Shown here in pieces: positions 18,329 to 27,564 of a stretch of 64,000 nucleotides of DNA (its first letter is position 1; each line of letters begins with the position of its first letter). Made by a program: the position numbers and the translations under genes. The stretch is from Ruminococcus sp. (GTDB lineage Bacteria; Bacillota_A; Clostridia; Oscillospirales; Ruminococcaceae). The DNA lies in contig NZ_JAIKXF010000090.1 in assembly GCF_024684275.1 (NCBI RefSeq), forward strand, positions 62,001 through 126,000. Direction: 5' to 3'. Below the pieces are notes generated by a model. It worked only from the letters and a program-made list of their open reading frames with translations. It ran no database searches and was not told where the DNA came from.

Positions 18329-19030
18329 TCACTTCAGCTCCCAGCCGTTATCACCGTGGTATATCATCAGCTTTGTCATACCGCCGTCGATGCAGATATT
18401 CTCGCCTGTGATGAAGCCAGCCTTGTCAGAGCAGAGAAACATGACCATATTGGCAATATCCAGCGGATTCCCCACACGTCCACAGGGCTGCTGATATGCG
18501 TCGGGACCCTCATAGACCTTGTATGACGTATCTATCAAGCCGGGAGAAATGGAGTTCACACGCACCTTTCCTGCAAAGCTCACCGCAAGTGCGTGAGTGA
18601 GGGCAGCTATACCGCCCTTTGCGGCAGTATAGCTCTCGGTCTGAGGTTGGCTCATACGGTCACGGGAGGACGAAATATTGATGATACTGCCGCCCTTATT
18701 GAAGTTTGGAGCGAACAGCTTCGACAGGTAAAACGGTGCAGTCACTCCCACTGCGAGAGCGTACTGAAACTCCTCATAGCTGCACTCGTCAATGCCCTTC
18801 ATCAGCGGCAGAGCGTTGTTGACGAGATAGTCGATGTGTCCGTGCTTTGCAATGACTTCCGCCGCAAACCTTTCAAGCACAGTCTTGTCGGAAATATCGC
18901 CGACGAAGTGATCTCCCTCAGCCTTGTCGATAACGCAAACCGTCGCTCCGTTTCTGCGGAATTCCTCGGCTATACACTTTCCGATACCATTTGCGCCGCC
19001 TGTTACTATGGCTACTTTGTTTTTGAACAT
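18329..19030 (-). CDS. SDR-family NAD(P)-dependent oxidoreductase
   Basis: 233-aa classical short-chain dehydrogenase. Cofactor motif TGGANGIG near residue 10, NNA (residues about 70-72), the catalytic Ser in ISSSRD, and the Tyr-Lys pair in YTAAK. Its C-terminus GGMTKLMIYHGDNGWELK recurs in many Clostridia homologues. Substrate unknown. It starts one base after the GyrI-like gene stop (TGATATG). A GTG 9 nt upstream is possible but less likely. The two genes form an operon. Confidence 0.88.
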   Translation of the reverse strand: MFKNKVAIVTGGANGIGKCIAEEFRRNGATVCVIDKAEGDHFVGDISDKTVLERFAAEVIAKHGHIDYLVNNALPLMKGIDECSYEEFQYALAVGVTAPFYLSKLFAPNFNKGGSIINISSSRDRMSQPQTESYTAAKGGIAALTHALAVSFAGKVRVNSISPGLIDTSYKVYEGPDAYQQPCGRVGNPLDIANMVMFLCSDKAGFITGENICIDGGMTKLMIYHGDNGWELK

Positions 19031-19031
19031 A

Positions 19032-19667
19032 TCAATCACTCTTTCTTATCGGGTGGCGGATAATCGTCTTCCACTTCTCAGGAGGCGTTTTTCTCGGATC
19101 TGAGAGGTATATCTCATGGTGCAGACGACCACTGCTGATGTCGTTCTGACAGCCATTTTCAGCGATAAACTTGTCCATCAACTCGACTGTTGCAGGCTCG
19201 TCATTGTAGGAGCCATAGTGCATTATCTGAACGCAAAGTCCCTCATTTATCGTAAGAAACTCTGCTGATGAGCAGTCCAGTTTTTTCTTCTTTGAAGCTG
19301 TTTCAATTGCCCACTGAAAGTCCTTCTCCGTGACAAAATCGGGAAGTCTGATAACAGATATCCACCTGAGCTGAGACTTGTCTGCGTAGTCGAAAGCTCC
19401 AACCTTATTGCTCCACCAGAAGCCCTCCAGAGGCGGTACGACATATTCGAAAAAACCGTCGATCTTATAGTCTGTCTTGTAACTCATTTTCAGTGTATAG
19501 GCAACGGCATAGAGCACTTCTATTGCCCGTTTGTATTCGCCGTTTTCATCATTAGGGTCACCTTTTCCGCGGACAGCGATATAGTTCATAGTCGGTATCT
19601 TAACGATCTGCGGCTTATTCTTTGGCATATAGTATTCCTTGTATTCTTTCTTGAAATCAAATGGCAT
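19032..19667 (-). CDS. GyrI-like small-molecule-binding domain protein
   Basis: 211 aa, starting MPFDFKKEYKEYYMPKN and containing the GyrI/SOUL-like fold features (KIPTMNYIAVRGKGDPN, then GFFEYVVPPLEGFWW and the C-terminal LHHEIYLSDPRKTPPEKWKT typical of stand-alone GyrI-like proteins). Such proteins bind or hydrolyse small hydrophobic molecules. AGGAGG lies 5 nt before the ATG. Upstream of the SDR gene in one transcription unit. Confidence 0.85.
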   Translation of the reverse strand: MPFDFKKEYKEYYMPKNKPQIVKIPTMNYIAVRGKGDPNDENGEYKRAIEVLYAVAYTLKMSYKTDYKIDGFFEYVVPPLEGFWWSNKVGAFDYADKSQLRWISVIRLPDFVTEKDFQWAIETASKKKKLDCSSAEFLTINEGLCVQIMHYGSYNDEPATVELMDKFIAENGCQNDISSGRLHHEIYLSDPRKTPPEKWKTIIRHPIRKSD

Positions 19668-19966
19668 GGTTACCTCCTGTTTTATTCAGAATTTGTAACA
19701 CCTCTCCGGTCGATAATTCCTGATAACTATATTCTATCATTTTATCTGAAAAAAATCAATGCTCAATCCTTTGCATTCTATTTTTTGAAATAGAGCCAAC
19801 AAGAAAAAATTCAAAAAAATTTTTGTGTGCCATGTAACACTTGTGATTTTTGCTTCGATTGTTCTTTATGAAAGGTCGACCAAGAACAAAAGTCCATACG
19901 GACATATCAATACACATAAGGAAAAATCTAAAGCCTTATGTGACAGAAATATCGGAGGAAAATATT

Positions 19967-20941
19967 ATGAAAAATCTCGTTGCTATTATAGCCGCTTTCG
20001 GCATCATGTTTTCAGCATTTCCCACAGTTTCTGCTTATGCAGCAGATACAGCATCCGCTTCAGTTTCATCTGAGACTTCAGTAGAAACAACCGACATGGA
20101 GCACCTTGCAGGTGAATGGAAGTATCAGTACACCAATACTACTATGCCTGTATATGTAAGCCCTTCAGACGGCGGTACAGTAGTTATCAATAAAGACGGA
20201 ACATATAAGTTCAGCCGCACAGACGGAACGGTCTCATCAGGAAAAGTTGAATTAGGATTGTATACCATTGGCGGTCAGGTATTTCAGAGTATAAGCCTAT
20301 ACGAAGGTCAGGAGCGTATGTTCGGAGGCTATTATCACAGCGATGATCCCGACATTATCTATCACGGAAACAATGTTGCTTCACGCCTTATCCGCAAGAG
20401 CTCGGCAGTGGTAAGCATTAAAGACTTCGTAGGAAGCTGGAAGGAACAGACAGCTGACACCAATGCTGATATAGAGGTATCTTTCAAGGAAACAGGCAGC
20501 TGCGAGATAAAGGCTGACGGCACATATGTATACACAGATGCCAGCGGCAAGACATCATCAGGTATAGTTTATGTCGGAGATGAAACAATAGGCGGTACAG
20601 TTATACCTGCACTCAGATTCTATAACGGCAATACACTGGAACGTGCATCTTCCTATCACCCTTCAAGAGCTGACCAGATATATTTTGGCAACGGTGCAAG
20701 AGTACGCTTTGTACGCGATCCAAAGGTGATGCTAAGTGGTGACGCTAACTGCGACGGCACAGTAGATATGTCAGATGTGGTTCTGGTTATGCAGGCTCTT
20801 ACAAACCCTAACAAATACGGTATAAATGGTTTATCTGACAAGCACCTTACACCCCAGGGAAGAATCAACGCTGATATGGACGGCAGCGGTCTGACAGTGG
20901 GCGATGCTAATGCTATCCAGAATAAACTCCTTAACAAGTAA
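19967..20941 (+). CDS. Secreted dockerin protein with a duplicated unknown domain
   Basis: 324 aa. A signal peptide ends near SAYA|AD. Two related segments of about 100 aa follow (HLAGEWKYQYTN... and DFVGSWKEQTAD..., each with a KADGTY/NKDGTY turn and an IGG.V motif), of unrecognised family and beta-rich lipocalin-like appearance. The C-terminus is a type I dockerin with two Ca-binding repeats (GDANCDGTVDMSDVVLVMQA and INADMDGSGLTVGDANAIQN). The protein would dock onto a cohesin of a cell-surface or cellulosomal scaffoldin. Start ATG 19967 has GGAGG at 8 nt; the frame is open further upstream but that part has no leader. Confidence 0.85.
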   Translation: MKNLVAIIAAFGIMFSAFPTVSAYAADTASASVSSETSVETTDMEHLAGEWKYQYTNTTMPVYVSPSDGGTVVINKDGTYKFSRTDGTVSSGKVELGLYTIGGQVFQSISLYEGQERMFGGYYHSDDPDIIYHGNNVASRLIRKSSAVVSIKDFVGSWKEQTADTNADIEVSFKETGSCEIKADGTYVYTDASGKTSSGIVYVGDETIGGTVIPALRFYNGNTLERASSYHPSRADQIYFGNGARVRFVRDPKVMLSGDANCDGTVDMSDVVLVMQALTNPNKYGINGLSDKHLTPQGRINADMDGSGLTVGDANAIQNKLLNK

Positions 20942-20960
20942 TTAGCCTTGACGAAAAAAC

Positions 20961-20998
20961 AAATGCCATAGAGTTAAAAACTCTATGGCATTTTTATA
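20961..20998. terminator. Bidirectional terminator between convergent dockerin genes
   Basis: 15-bp stem (20961-20975 with 20979-20993), AAATGCCATAGAGTT / AACTCTATGGCATTT, with T-rich tails on both strands. Confidence 0.85.
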
Positions 20999-20999
20999 T

Positions 21000-22085
21000 T
21001 TATGGAGAATTATGAGCCTGTTTTTCCATAAATTCTTCCATTGATATTATTTCTTCCTTTTCAGTTGAGGTATAGGCATAATAGGAAAGAATATTTGAAG
21101 CGTCTACGGCGTTGATACTGCCGTTACGGTCGACGTCTGCGGCAAGCTTCTGATTCGCATCGAGGTCGCCGTTCTTATTGGTGGAGGTCATGGCGTAGTA
21201 TGTCAGGACCTCAGAAGCGTCCACAGCATTTATCAGCCTGTCATTATTTACGTCGCCAAGCTTATACTCAGCAGTTTCATCAGGGTTAGCAGTTGTTGTG
21301 ACAGTAGTTGTAGTGGTTGTAGTTGTTGTCGTAGTTTTTTTCTCGCCGAGTATCTTGATGTAGCCGTTGTATATACCCTTGGTGAATACATAGGTCATCT
21401 GAAGCTTTCCTGCCTCGTCCTTTTGACTGTTTATAAAGGTATCAGCTACTATGCCGTCGTCTGTATACGCCAAGCCTATGGGGTAGACTTCGCCCTGCTC
21501 AGCATTTTCGGGAACTATAAAATCAATGGTGAATAAACAGCTGTGATCCAGCAGAGTATCCTCGGCATATGCGTAGAATGCCAGCTGTCCGTCTTCGATC
21601 TTTGCTGAACCCGTAGTGAAGCCGTTTAATCCTTTGCCTGGTGTTATGAACTTACCTGCTGAATTTTCTTTGACAGTGAGACGAGTGTCATAGAAAATAT
21701 GGAACTTGATGTAGCTGACAGGTTCAGTTGCGCCTGTAATGCTGAAATATACACGCTGTACCTTGCCCTTTGCATATTCGGGTTCAAGTCCTATTTTATC
21801 GAAATAGAGCATAATGCCGCCATTATAATCCCTGGGATCTATCTTCGGAGTATTCCAATCATTCGGCTGTACCCAGCGAGTTCTGTCGTAGGGGACTTCC
21901 ATGTCGTCCTGTTTGTCAAAGGGATTATCTGATATCGTATCAGACGTATCAGCGACACTTTCGGCTTCGGTAAGAGCATTTGAATTTGTCCTTATTATGC
22001 TGTCGGGAAAGCAATAATAAAGCGATAAGACCAGTGCAAGACTTGTTATTAATGATATAAAGCGAGTCAAAAGTCTATTTTTCAT
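21000..22085 (-). CDS. Cohesin-like plus dockerin secreted protein (scaffoldin/adaptor type)
   Basis: 361 aa. An N-terminal hydrophobic signal segment is followed by a domain (about 85-240) with cohesin-like features: VQRVYFSITGATEPVSYIKF, DTRLTV, GKGLNGFTTG and CLFTIDFIVPENAEQGEVYPI. Then comes a Thr-rich linker (a run of 12 Thr) and a dockerin with two INAVDAS repeats ending LTYYAMTST and LSYYAYTST. Cohesin plus dockerin in one protein fits an adaptor scaffoldin of a Ruminococcus cellulosome, but the cohesin call is from pattern only. Start ATG 22085 is set by AGGAGG 6 nt upstream. Confidence 0.75.
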   Translation of the reverse strand: MKNRLLTRFISLITSLALVLSLYYCFPDSIIRTNSNALTEAESVADTSDTISDNPFDKQDDMEVPYDRTRWVQPNDWNTPKIDPRDYNGGIMLYFDKIGLEPEYAKGKVQRVYFSITGATEPVSYIKFHIFYDTRLTVKENSAGKFITPGKGLNGFTTGSAKIEDGQLAFYAYAEDTLLDHSCLFTIDFIVPENAEQGEVYPIGLAYTDDGIVADTFINSQKDEAGKLQMTYVFTKGIYNGYIKILGEKKTTTTTTTTTTTVTTTANPDETAEYKLGDVNNDRLINAVDASEVLTYYAMTSTNKNGDLDANQKLAADVDRNGSINAVDASNILSYYAYTSTEKEEIISMEEFMEKQAHNSP

Positions 22086-22121
22086 AATGGGCCTCCTGTT
22101 ACACAGCAATTCAGTAATAAC

Positions 22122-22150
22122 AGATTATCATAATTTCTGCAATGTGTCAA
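22122..22150 (-). promoter_or_regulatory. Sigma-A promoter of the cohesin-dockerin gene
   Basis: TTGACA (22145-22150), 17 nt, TAATCT (22122-22127) on the minus strand, 37 nt before the start. Confidence 0.75.
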
Positions 22151-22180
22151 TACCTTTCTTGGAAGAATATATGCATAGAA

Positions 22181-22312
22181 TAAGGCAGTCCAACGGACTG
22201 CCTTGTTGTAATGCTAAAATACGTTTTTTTGTTCTGATTTGTCCCTTACAATTTATTTTAGAAATTATATCAATCTGTGCAGTGCTATGTGCAGATGCAC
22301 TGCACAGATCAA
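22181..22312. repeat. Two hairpins downstream of the esterase gene
   Basis: AAGGCAGTCC aac GGACTGCCTT (about 22182-22204) and a longer stem built on CTGTGCAGTGC / GCACTGCACAG (about 22276-22308). Neither is followed by a clear T run. They may still end transcription or stabilise mRNA ends of the flanking minus-strand genes. Confidence 0.5.
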
Positions 22313-22354
22313 CATCGGAAAAGAATTATAACATCAGCTATTGATGTGTATGGA

Positions 22355-24661
22355 TCAGTAAAGCCACTTTGAAGCAAATGTATCTGCAAATGAATCTTTA
22401 TTCTTTGGAAGAGCAAATACAGATGTCTGAAGCTCATCAAGGTTCATTTTCGGCTGTATTCCGTATACATGATAATCGAAATACTGCACCATTTTCTCGA
22501 CGTCCTCTGCTATGACTGCGTGGCCTGATTTGTGGATATTTATAGCCAGATGATCGCTGAGTCCCACATAATCCCATACGTGCTTCATACCGAGGTAAGC
22601 CATCCATACTGACGGAGCATTTACCCAGTCCTCACTTTCGCATGAGCCGATTATGAACAGATACCTGTCAGGATCACAGCAGAGAGAGCCAAGCATATGC
22701 TGATCCATCGGGAACTGTTCAGCGCTTCTGAACTCCATGAATCTGCCGTTGAACCAGCCCTGCTCGCCGGAAGCCTGTAGGCTTCCGAGAGGCTCGTTTT
22801 CCTTATATGTATAAGATGAAGAACCACCCTTGCTGGAGAAGTCATAGGTCTTTCCCACTGAGCTGTAGCGATACAGTGCAAGACCGCCTGCACCCGAGCA
22901 TGAGGGCGCACACATTTTGATGCGTGTATCAAATGCTCCGCATACAGAAGCTGCCTTGCCGTATCTTGAAACACCTGTAACGATAGAGCTGTCAGGATTG
23001 ATGTTCAGCTCCTTTGCGGCTCCGTTGTAAAGTGCGTCGAGTATCCTGCTGATTCCCCATGACCACGCCATAAGGTCACCTGTCTGCTCGTCCCAGTTCC
23101 TTCCGTAAGGATAGAGATCATAGAAAGCGCCTTTGTGCTGGTTGTTATCCTGTGCAGTTCCCGGAGCACTGAACATTCCGTCGCTGTCGTAGGTTATAAC
23201 TGCATAGCCGTTGGAGGTAGCTGTGCTCTCGGAAATGCCCTTGTGCATACCAAGTATAACAGGAGCTCCGCCCTCATGGCGAACAGTCTTTGGAAGATTT
23301 ATAACTGCCTTGAAAGAAGCGGTCTTGCCTGTGCTCTTGCGCTTAACATTAACAGTCATGGTGTTTCCGCTTATGCTGTAGGTAGTTTCGTCATCAGAGC
23401 CGTCTATCCACTTGCCGTACATATAGTACTCATACATACAGCTTATCTCGCTCTGACGCTTCCACCATTCATCGGTGGACTCCACCTTTGAGCCGTCCAT
23501 GAATATAAACGGATCGGGAATATCCTTTGAGCTTTTCAGCTGATTTACAGCAGGGAAGTTGTAGCTCTTTTCAAAAACAGGCTTTTCTGTGACAGTTTTT
23601 TCAGCCACGGTGAACTCTTTTATCTTACCGACTATAAAGCTCTGGAGCTGGACAAGGTCTGCTGTCTCTGCCTTGCCGTTCTGATCTATATCAGCGGCTT
23701 TCTTTACGTTGTTATCCTTGAAGTCGTTTATGAGTCCCTTTCGCATGATAACAGCGTCAAATGAGGTTATCAGCTTATCTCCGTCGAGGTCGCCGTAAAT
23801 AAGATCGGGACCGTTATTGCCCTGTGACGGCTGAGTTGGCTGTGTCTGCTGCGGATCATCAGATTTCTTTAAATAGCCCTCGATCTGTTCGAGCCAGTAT
23901 TTGCCCATTTTCTCATAGCCGCCTGCGTTGGGGTGAACTCCGTCCGCAAGGTCCTTTGAAGCATCTATTACGCTGTGGATATCGGCGTAAATAACGTTTT
24001 TGCTGCTGTAGTCATTTGCAACTTTTTTTATGAGCTCATTGTATTTTGCAATATCGTCGTTTGAATTGCCGCCCCAGCCTGAATTGCCCAGGTCTGGGAT
24101 AGTAGTCAGGAAAATCTTTCCGTCTGACGGCATATTTTCTCTAAGATAGTCGAGGAGCTTGTGCAGACGTTCCTCAGAGCCGTCAAGATGACCGTTTGAA
24201 ACATCGTTTGTACCTATCTGAAGAAGTATTATATCGGGAGAGTACTTTTTTATATAATCTCCGCCCTGCATTGTCTCAAGGATACCGTTGAGCTGACCGA
24301 ACCAACCGCCCGGCAGGTTGGTTATGGTATAGCCGCTGTAGCCTGCATGGTTGTCGTCGTACTTGACATTCTGACCGTTGTAATTGAAGGAAGCGCTGTC
24401 CTTTCCCTCAGGTCCTACGAGATCAACGTTTGTGTAGTCCTTTTGCTGCAAAAAGCAGCTGAGATACTTTCTGTAGCCGCCCTCGTCAGCCATACCATAT
24501 GTAATGGAATCGCCCAGAGGCATAATCTTGATGGTGTCGGCTGCTGAACTCTGCCTCGGTGCAGAAGGAAGCAGGCTGAGTGTAGAGATAGAAAGTGCAA
24601 GAGATGTGCTGATCCTGAGAAAACGTTTTATTGTTTCCCCGACAATAAAGTGCTTTTTCAT
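22355..24661 (-). CDS. Multidomain carbohydrate esterase: SGNH (CE3-type) - dockerin - CE15-type glucuronoyl esterase
   Basis: 768 aa, secreted. After a signal peptide (about residues 1-41) comes an SGNH hydrolase with GDSITYG, GTND and the C-terminal DGVHPN block, as in CE3 acetylxylan esterases. Next are a short Gln/Pro/Thr linker and a dockerin (GDLDGDKLITSFDAVIM and ADIDQNGKAETADLVQL). The C-terminal half carries GVSRYGKAA with the Ser nucleophile and a downstream SGHAV histidine, typical of CE15 4-O-methyl-glucuronoyl esterases that cut lignin-xylan ester links. The layout parallels known Ruminococcus bimodular esterases. It would act extracellularly on xylan in a cellulosome. It is single, intact and divergent from the 25.3-kb genes. 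Confidence 0.9.
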   Translation of the reverse strand: MKKHFIVGETIKRFLRISTSLALSISTLSLLPSAPRQSSAADTIKIMPLGDSITYGMADEGGYRKYLSCFLQQKDYTNVDLVGPEGKDSASFNYNGQNVKYDDNHAGYSGYTITNLPGGWFGQLNGILETMQGGDYIKKYSPDIILLQIGTNDVSNGHLDGSEERLHKLLDYLRENMPSDGKIFLTTIPDLGNSGWGGNSNDDIAKYNELIKKVANDYSSKNVIYADIHSVIDASKDLADGVHPNAGGYEKMGKYWLEQIEGYLKKSDDPQQTQPTQPSQGNNGPDLIYGDLDGDKLITSFDAVIMRKGLINDFKDNNVKKAADIDQNGKAETADLVQLQSFIVGKIKEFTVAEKTVTEKPVFEKSYNFPAVNQLKSSKDIPDPFIFMDGSKVESTDEWWKRQSEISCMYEYYMYGKWIDGSDDETTYSISGNTMTVNVKRKSTGKTASFKAVINLPKTVRHEGGAPVILGMHKGISESTATSNGYAVITYDSDGMFSAPGTAQDNNQHKGAFYDLYPYGRNWDEQTGDLMAWSWGISRILDALYNGAAKELNINPDSSIVTGVSRYGKAASVCGAFDTRIKMCAPSCSGAGGLALYRYSSVGKTYDFSSKGGSSSYTYKENEPLGSLQASGEQGWFNGRFMEFRSAEQFPMDQHMLGSLCCDPDRYLFIIGSCESEDWVNAPSVWMAYLGMKHVWDYVGLSDHLAINIHKSGHAVIAEDVEKMVQYFDYHVYGIQPKMNLDELQTSVFALPKNKDSFADTFASKWLY

Positions 24662-25283
24662 AAGTACCTCCCAAATAAAATTAATTAAATGAATGTGTGC
24701 TTTTTGTTTCCCCGTCTTTTGTTTTTATCAAGGCAGAATGCATAATTTTATTATATTAAATATAACATAATTGTGAATTGCCTTTGACAACAATATACAC
24801 TAATCAACCGCAAATTGTAAAGAGTTTGTGAACGGAAGAGCAATTTTTGGTCAACAAACAGCAATAATTGGCGATAAAAAGGTAATATATTGATGTTATA
24901 TGCAAAAATATATCAAAATTGTTACTGCATAAGCTGGATTCGTAACAAAAAATCCATATTCAAATCGTGCTAACAATATCATTTTCGGGTCAGATTGGTA
25001 TAGTTATATTTATTTCTTAACTGCTCGTAACTTCTGAAAAAAGGCTGGCTATTAGTGCGCTTAATTTAATTAATACACATTGGGTGGATAATATCAATTA
25101 AGAAGATAATGTATTTGATCAACATAATCTGACAGGCTGAATTAAAAAACATATTGGCAAATCTGAATATGTGTGCTATAATAAACGTAAACTCAATTTT
25201 GTCAAGTATCATATCCAAGATTTTATTGGTACATCAATATTCATGAAATAGGAAATTTACTCGTAATTCGGGAGGATAACATT
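24662..25283. other. Long AT-rich non-coding gap
   Basis: 622 nt without a supported gene. It holds a promoter at its right end (25154-25182), and a possible minus-strand promoter for the esterase gene (TTGTCA 24785-24790, 17 nt, TGTTAT 24762-24767). I see no RNA gene or repeat in the rest. Confidence 0.6.
25154..25182 (+). promoter_or_regulatory. Sigma-A promoter for the GCAxxG-type protein gene
   Basis: TTGGCA (25154-25159), 17 nt, TATAAT (25177-25182), about 100 nt before the start at 25284. Confidence 0.75.
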
Positions 25284-25727
25284 ATGGATAACGTTTCAAA
25301 AGCAGTGGAGCTGTTCGGTAAAGGATTTAAGTGTTCACAGGCAGTATTTGCCGCTTTTTCGGAGGAGTTCGGCATCAGCGAAAAACAGGCTTTGCAGATC
25401 GGTGCCTGTTTTGGCGGCGGAATGAGCAAGGCGGAGGTCTGCGGTGCCTGCACGGGGGCACTTATGGTTCTCGGTATGAAGTATGGGCAGTACGATATTG
25501 ATGACCTTGAAAGCCGTGCTGCCGAGAGCGAAAAGGCGTTGCAGTTACTTGAGAGATTCAAGAAACGTAATGGTTCATATATCTGCCGTGAGATACTCGG
25601 CTGTGATATTTCTACCGATGAAGGCAGAAATTTTGCGAGGGCAAATGGACTGTACGTAAAATACTGCACCGAAATGGTACGCACTGCAGCAGAGATAACA
25701 GCTGAAATGCTGGAAGAAGATAAGTGA
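25284..25727 (+). CDS. C_GCAxxG_C_C family protein
   Basis: 147 aa. It has the family's cysteine layout: GFKCSQAVFAAF, then GACFGGGMSKAEVCGACTGA near residues 46-65 and later cysteines (YICREILGCD, KYCTEM). Family members are small, probably redox-active or metal-binding helical proteins of unknown function, found mostly in anaerobes. GGGAGG lies upstream of the ATG. It is followed closely by the HAD gene, with which it may be co-transcribed. Confidence 0.88.
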   Translation: MDNVSKAVELFGKGFKCSQAVFAAFSEEFGISEKQALQIGACFGGGMSKAEVCGACTGALMVLGMKYGQYDIDDLESRAAESEKALQLLERFKKRNGSYICREILGCDISTDEGRNFARANGLYVKYCTEMVRTAAEITAEMLEEDK

Positions 25728-25786
25728 TTCTTGCGGTATGCACGGCTTTGAAAGCTTACCGCGGCTATCCGTTCACGGAGGTAAAA

Positions 25787-26353
25787 ATGAAGGTATTTGA
25801 TTTCGATAACACGCTATATCACGGAGAGAGCGCGGTAGACCTTGCTATTTTTATGATAAAAAATAACAAGAAGATCATATTGTATCTCCCTAAGATATTC
25901 ATAAATCTCATAAAGTACAAGCTTTGCATTGTCAGGAAAGAGAAAATGGTCCGAGCTATCAATGACTTTATGAGAAATGTCCTTCGTGATAAAAATGAGA
26001 TATATGAAGCAGTAGAGGGATTCTGGGAGAAAAACAGTCATAAGCTGGACAGAAAAATGCTTGCAAAAATCAGTCATGACGATGTTATTATTACTGCCGG
26101 ACCCGATTTCCTGATAAATGGAATACGCGATATAATTAATACCGATCACATCATCAGCAGCAGGATAGACTCTGAAAAAATGAAGGTCAGATATCTCAAT
26201 TTCGGTGAAAACAAGGTCAAAGGGTATAAGGCGTTATATGGGGATAAGCGGATAGAATGCTTCTATACCGATTCCTATAACGACAAGGCGCTTATGGAAA
26301 TATCAGACAGGGTATTTATTGTAAAAAAAGGCAGACTCACCAGAATAAAATAA
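25787..26353 (+). CDS. HAD-superfamily hydrolase
   Basis: 188 aa. The N-terminal motif I DFDNTLYHGES holds the nucleophile Asp. The acid motif near the end (YTDSYNDKALMEISD) and FIVKKG place it near the phosphoserine-phosphatase-like (IB) class. It lacks a signal peptide, so it is a cytosolic phosphatase of unknown substrate. ATG 25787 follows CGGAGG by 5 nt; the frame is open 63 nt further upstream, overlapping the previous gene, but without a ribosome site. Confidence 0.82.
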   Translation: MKVFDFDNTLYHGESAVDLAIFMIKNNKKIILYLPKIFINLIKYKLCIVRKEKMVRAINDFMRNVLRDKNEIYEAVEGFWEKNSHKLDRKMLAKISHDDVIITAGPDFLINGIRDIINTDHIISSRIDSEKMKVRYLNFGENKVKGYKALYGDKRIECFYTDSYNDKALMEISDRVFIVKKGRLTRIK

Positions 26354-26368
26354 GTTCGTGAAATAGAA

Positions 26369-26398
26369 TGAAGGCGGCTTTCGAGCCGCCTTCATATT
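26369..26398 (+). terminator. Rho-independent terminator after the HAD gene
   Basis: ATGAAGGCGGCT ttcg AGCCGCCTTCAT followed by ATTTT. Confidence 0.8.
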
Positions 26399-26459
26399 TT
26401 ATGTGAGCTTGTCTTTTTGTTTTTACAGTGATAGTGATTGCCGCATAAAACTGAGGCTA

Positions 26460-27269
26460 TCAGTTTGCAGCTTCAAGTCTGCTTTCAAAATTGTCATTGG
26501 TAAAGCCTGATGTTCTTATCGCCATTATGTAATCATCATTTATTCTTCTGACATAGTTTACGTGAGCCTGATCAAAGACTGTGTAGCTTGCTTTGATGTA
26601 GCTTTTGCCGCAGAGTTCAACCGTTTCGGGAGCACTTATATCAGTTGCCTCAATATCAGGCGAGAAGCTCAGTTCATTGCGCTGCATGAATTCTTCGGCG
26701 GTAATATCGGGATCATCAGGGTATCTGAGCTTTGTATTGAAGAACCATACATCGACATATTTTACATTTTCCAAATCCTCGCCATAGCAGGCAGATGCGT
26801 CCAATGTGCTTGTGAAGTATGTCTCTTTTTCCGCCGCGCTCATGAATCTTGTAGGCATGATATAGTGAGTATCAAGATCGGCACTGTTCAGAAAACCTGC
26901 ATTTTCGGGTAAAGTGATCTTTATGCCTGCAAAATCAGAGGTATATACGTTTCCGTTTGATACTCCTGCGGAAAAAGTATTATCCTCAGCAGGTTTGTTT
27001 TCAAGCTGAGCGGTATTTGTGTCTGATACCTGAACTTCTTCATTATTTGTCTCAGCAGATACAGCAGCAGTATCATTTGTCTCACTTGTGACAGTAGTTT
27101 CAGACGGCTTAGCAGTAGCAGCTTCTGTTGTTACATCTGCGGAAATAGCCACAGCATTGGGCTTATCAGCTGGTGAAGCGGCGGTTTCGGGGAAAGAGTA
27201 ATTTTCCTTTCCGCATGATGTGAGTGCGCAAAGTGCGGCTGCAAGTGTGATAATAATTGACTTTTTCAT
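26460..27269 (-). CDS. Putative surface lipoprotein
   Basis: 269 aa. The leader ends in the lipobox ALTSC (Cys19). A Thr/Ala/Glu-rich low-complexity linker spans about residues 30-95, and a folded domain of about 160 aa follows (YTSDFAGIKITLPENAGF...). It would be a lipid-anchored extracellular protein; I do not recognise the domain. AAAGGAG is 8 nt before the ATG. Monocistronic. Confidence 0.8.
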   Translation of the reverse strand: MKKSIIITLAAALCALTSCGKENYSFPETAASPADKPNAVAISADVTTEAATAKPSETTVTSETNDTAAVSAETNNEEVQVSDTNTAQLENKPAEDNTFSAGVSNGNVYTSDFAGIKITLPENAGFLNSADLDTHYIMPTRFMSAAEKETYFTSTLDASACYGEDLENVKYVDVWFFNTKLRYPDDPDITAEEFMQRNELSFSPDIEATDISAPETVELCGKSYIKASYTVFDQAHVNYVRRINDDYIMAIRTSGFTNDNFESRLEAAN

Positions 27270-27564
27270 AATTGTACTCCTTTATTTGTATAGGTTTCAA
27301 AATTAAATTGAACGTTCATAAATACTAATCGGAGCCAAAAAATGAAATGTGACATAAACTTCTGAAATTAAAAAATTATTTCTGAAAACGTCATGAGCCG
27401 CCGTTTACAGCGGCTCAGTGTGTAAAAAAGTCAGAGCAGAGCAGACAACAGCGCAGCTGCGATAATTTGTCCATGAACCTTTTTCGCACCAATGCAGTAT
27501 TATGTAAACAGGCGGTTGTTTTACAGCCCATTTTACTGCAATTGGCGGGAAAGGAAACATATAC

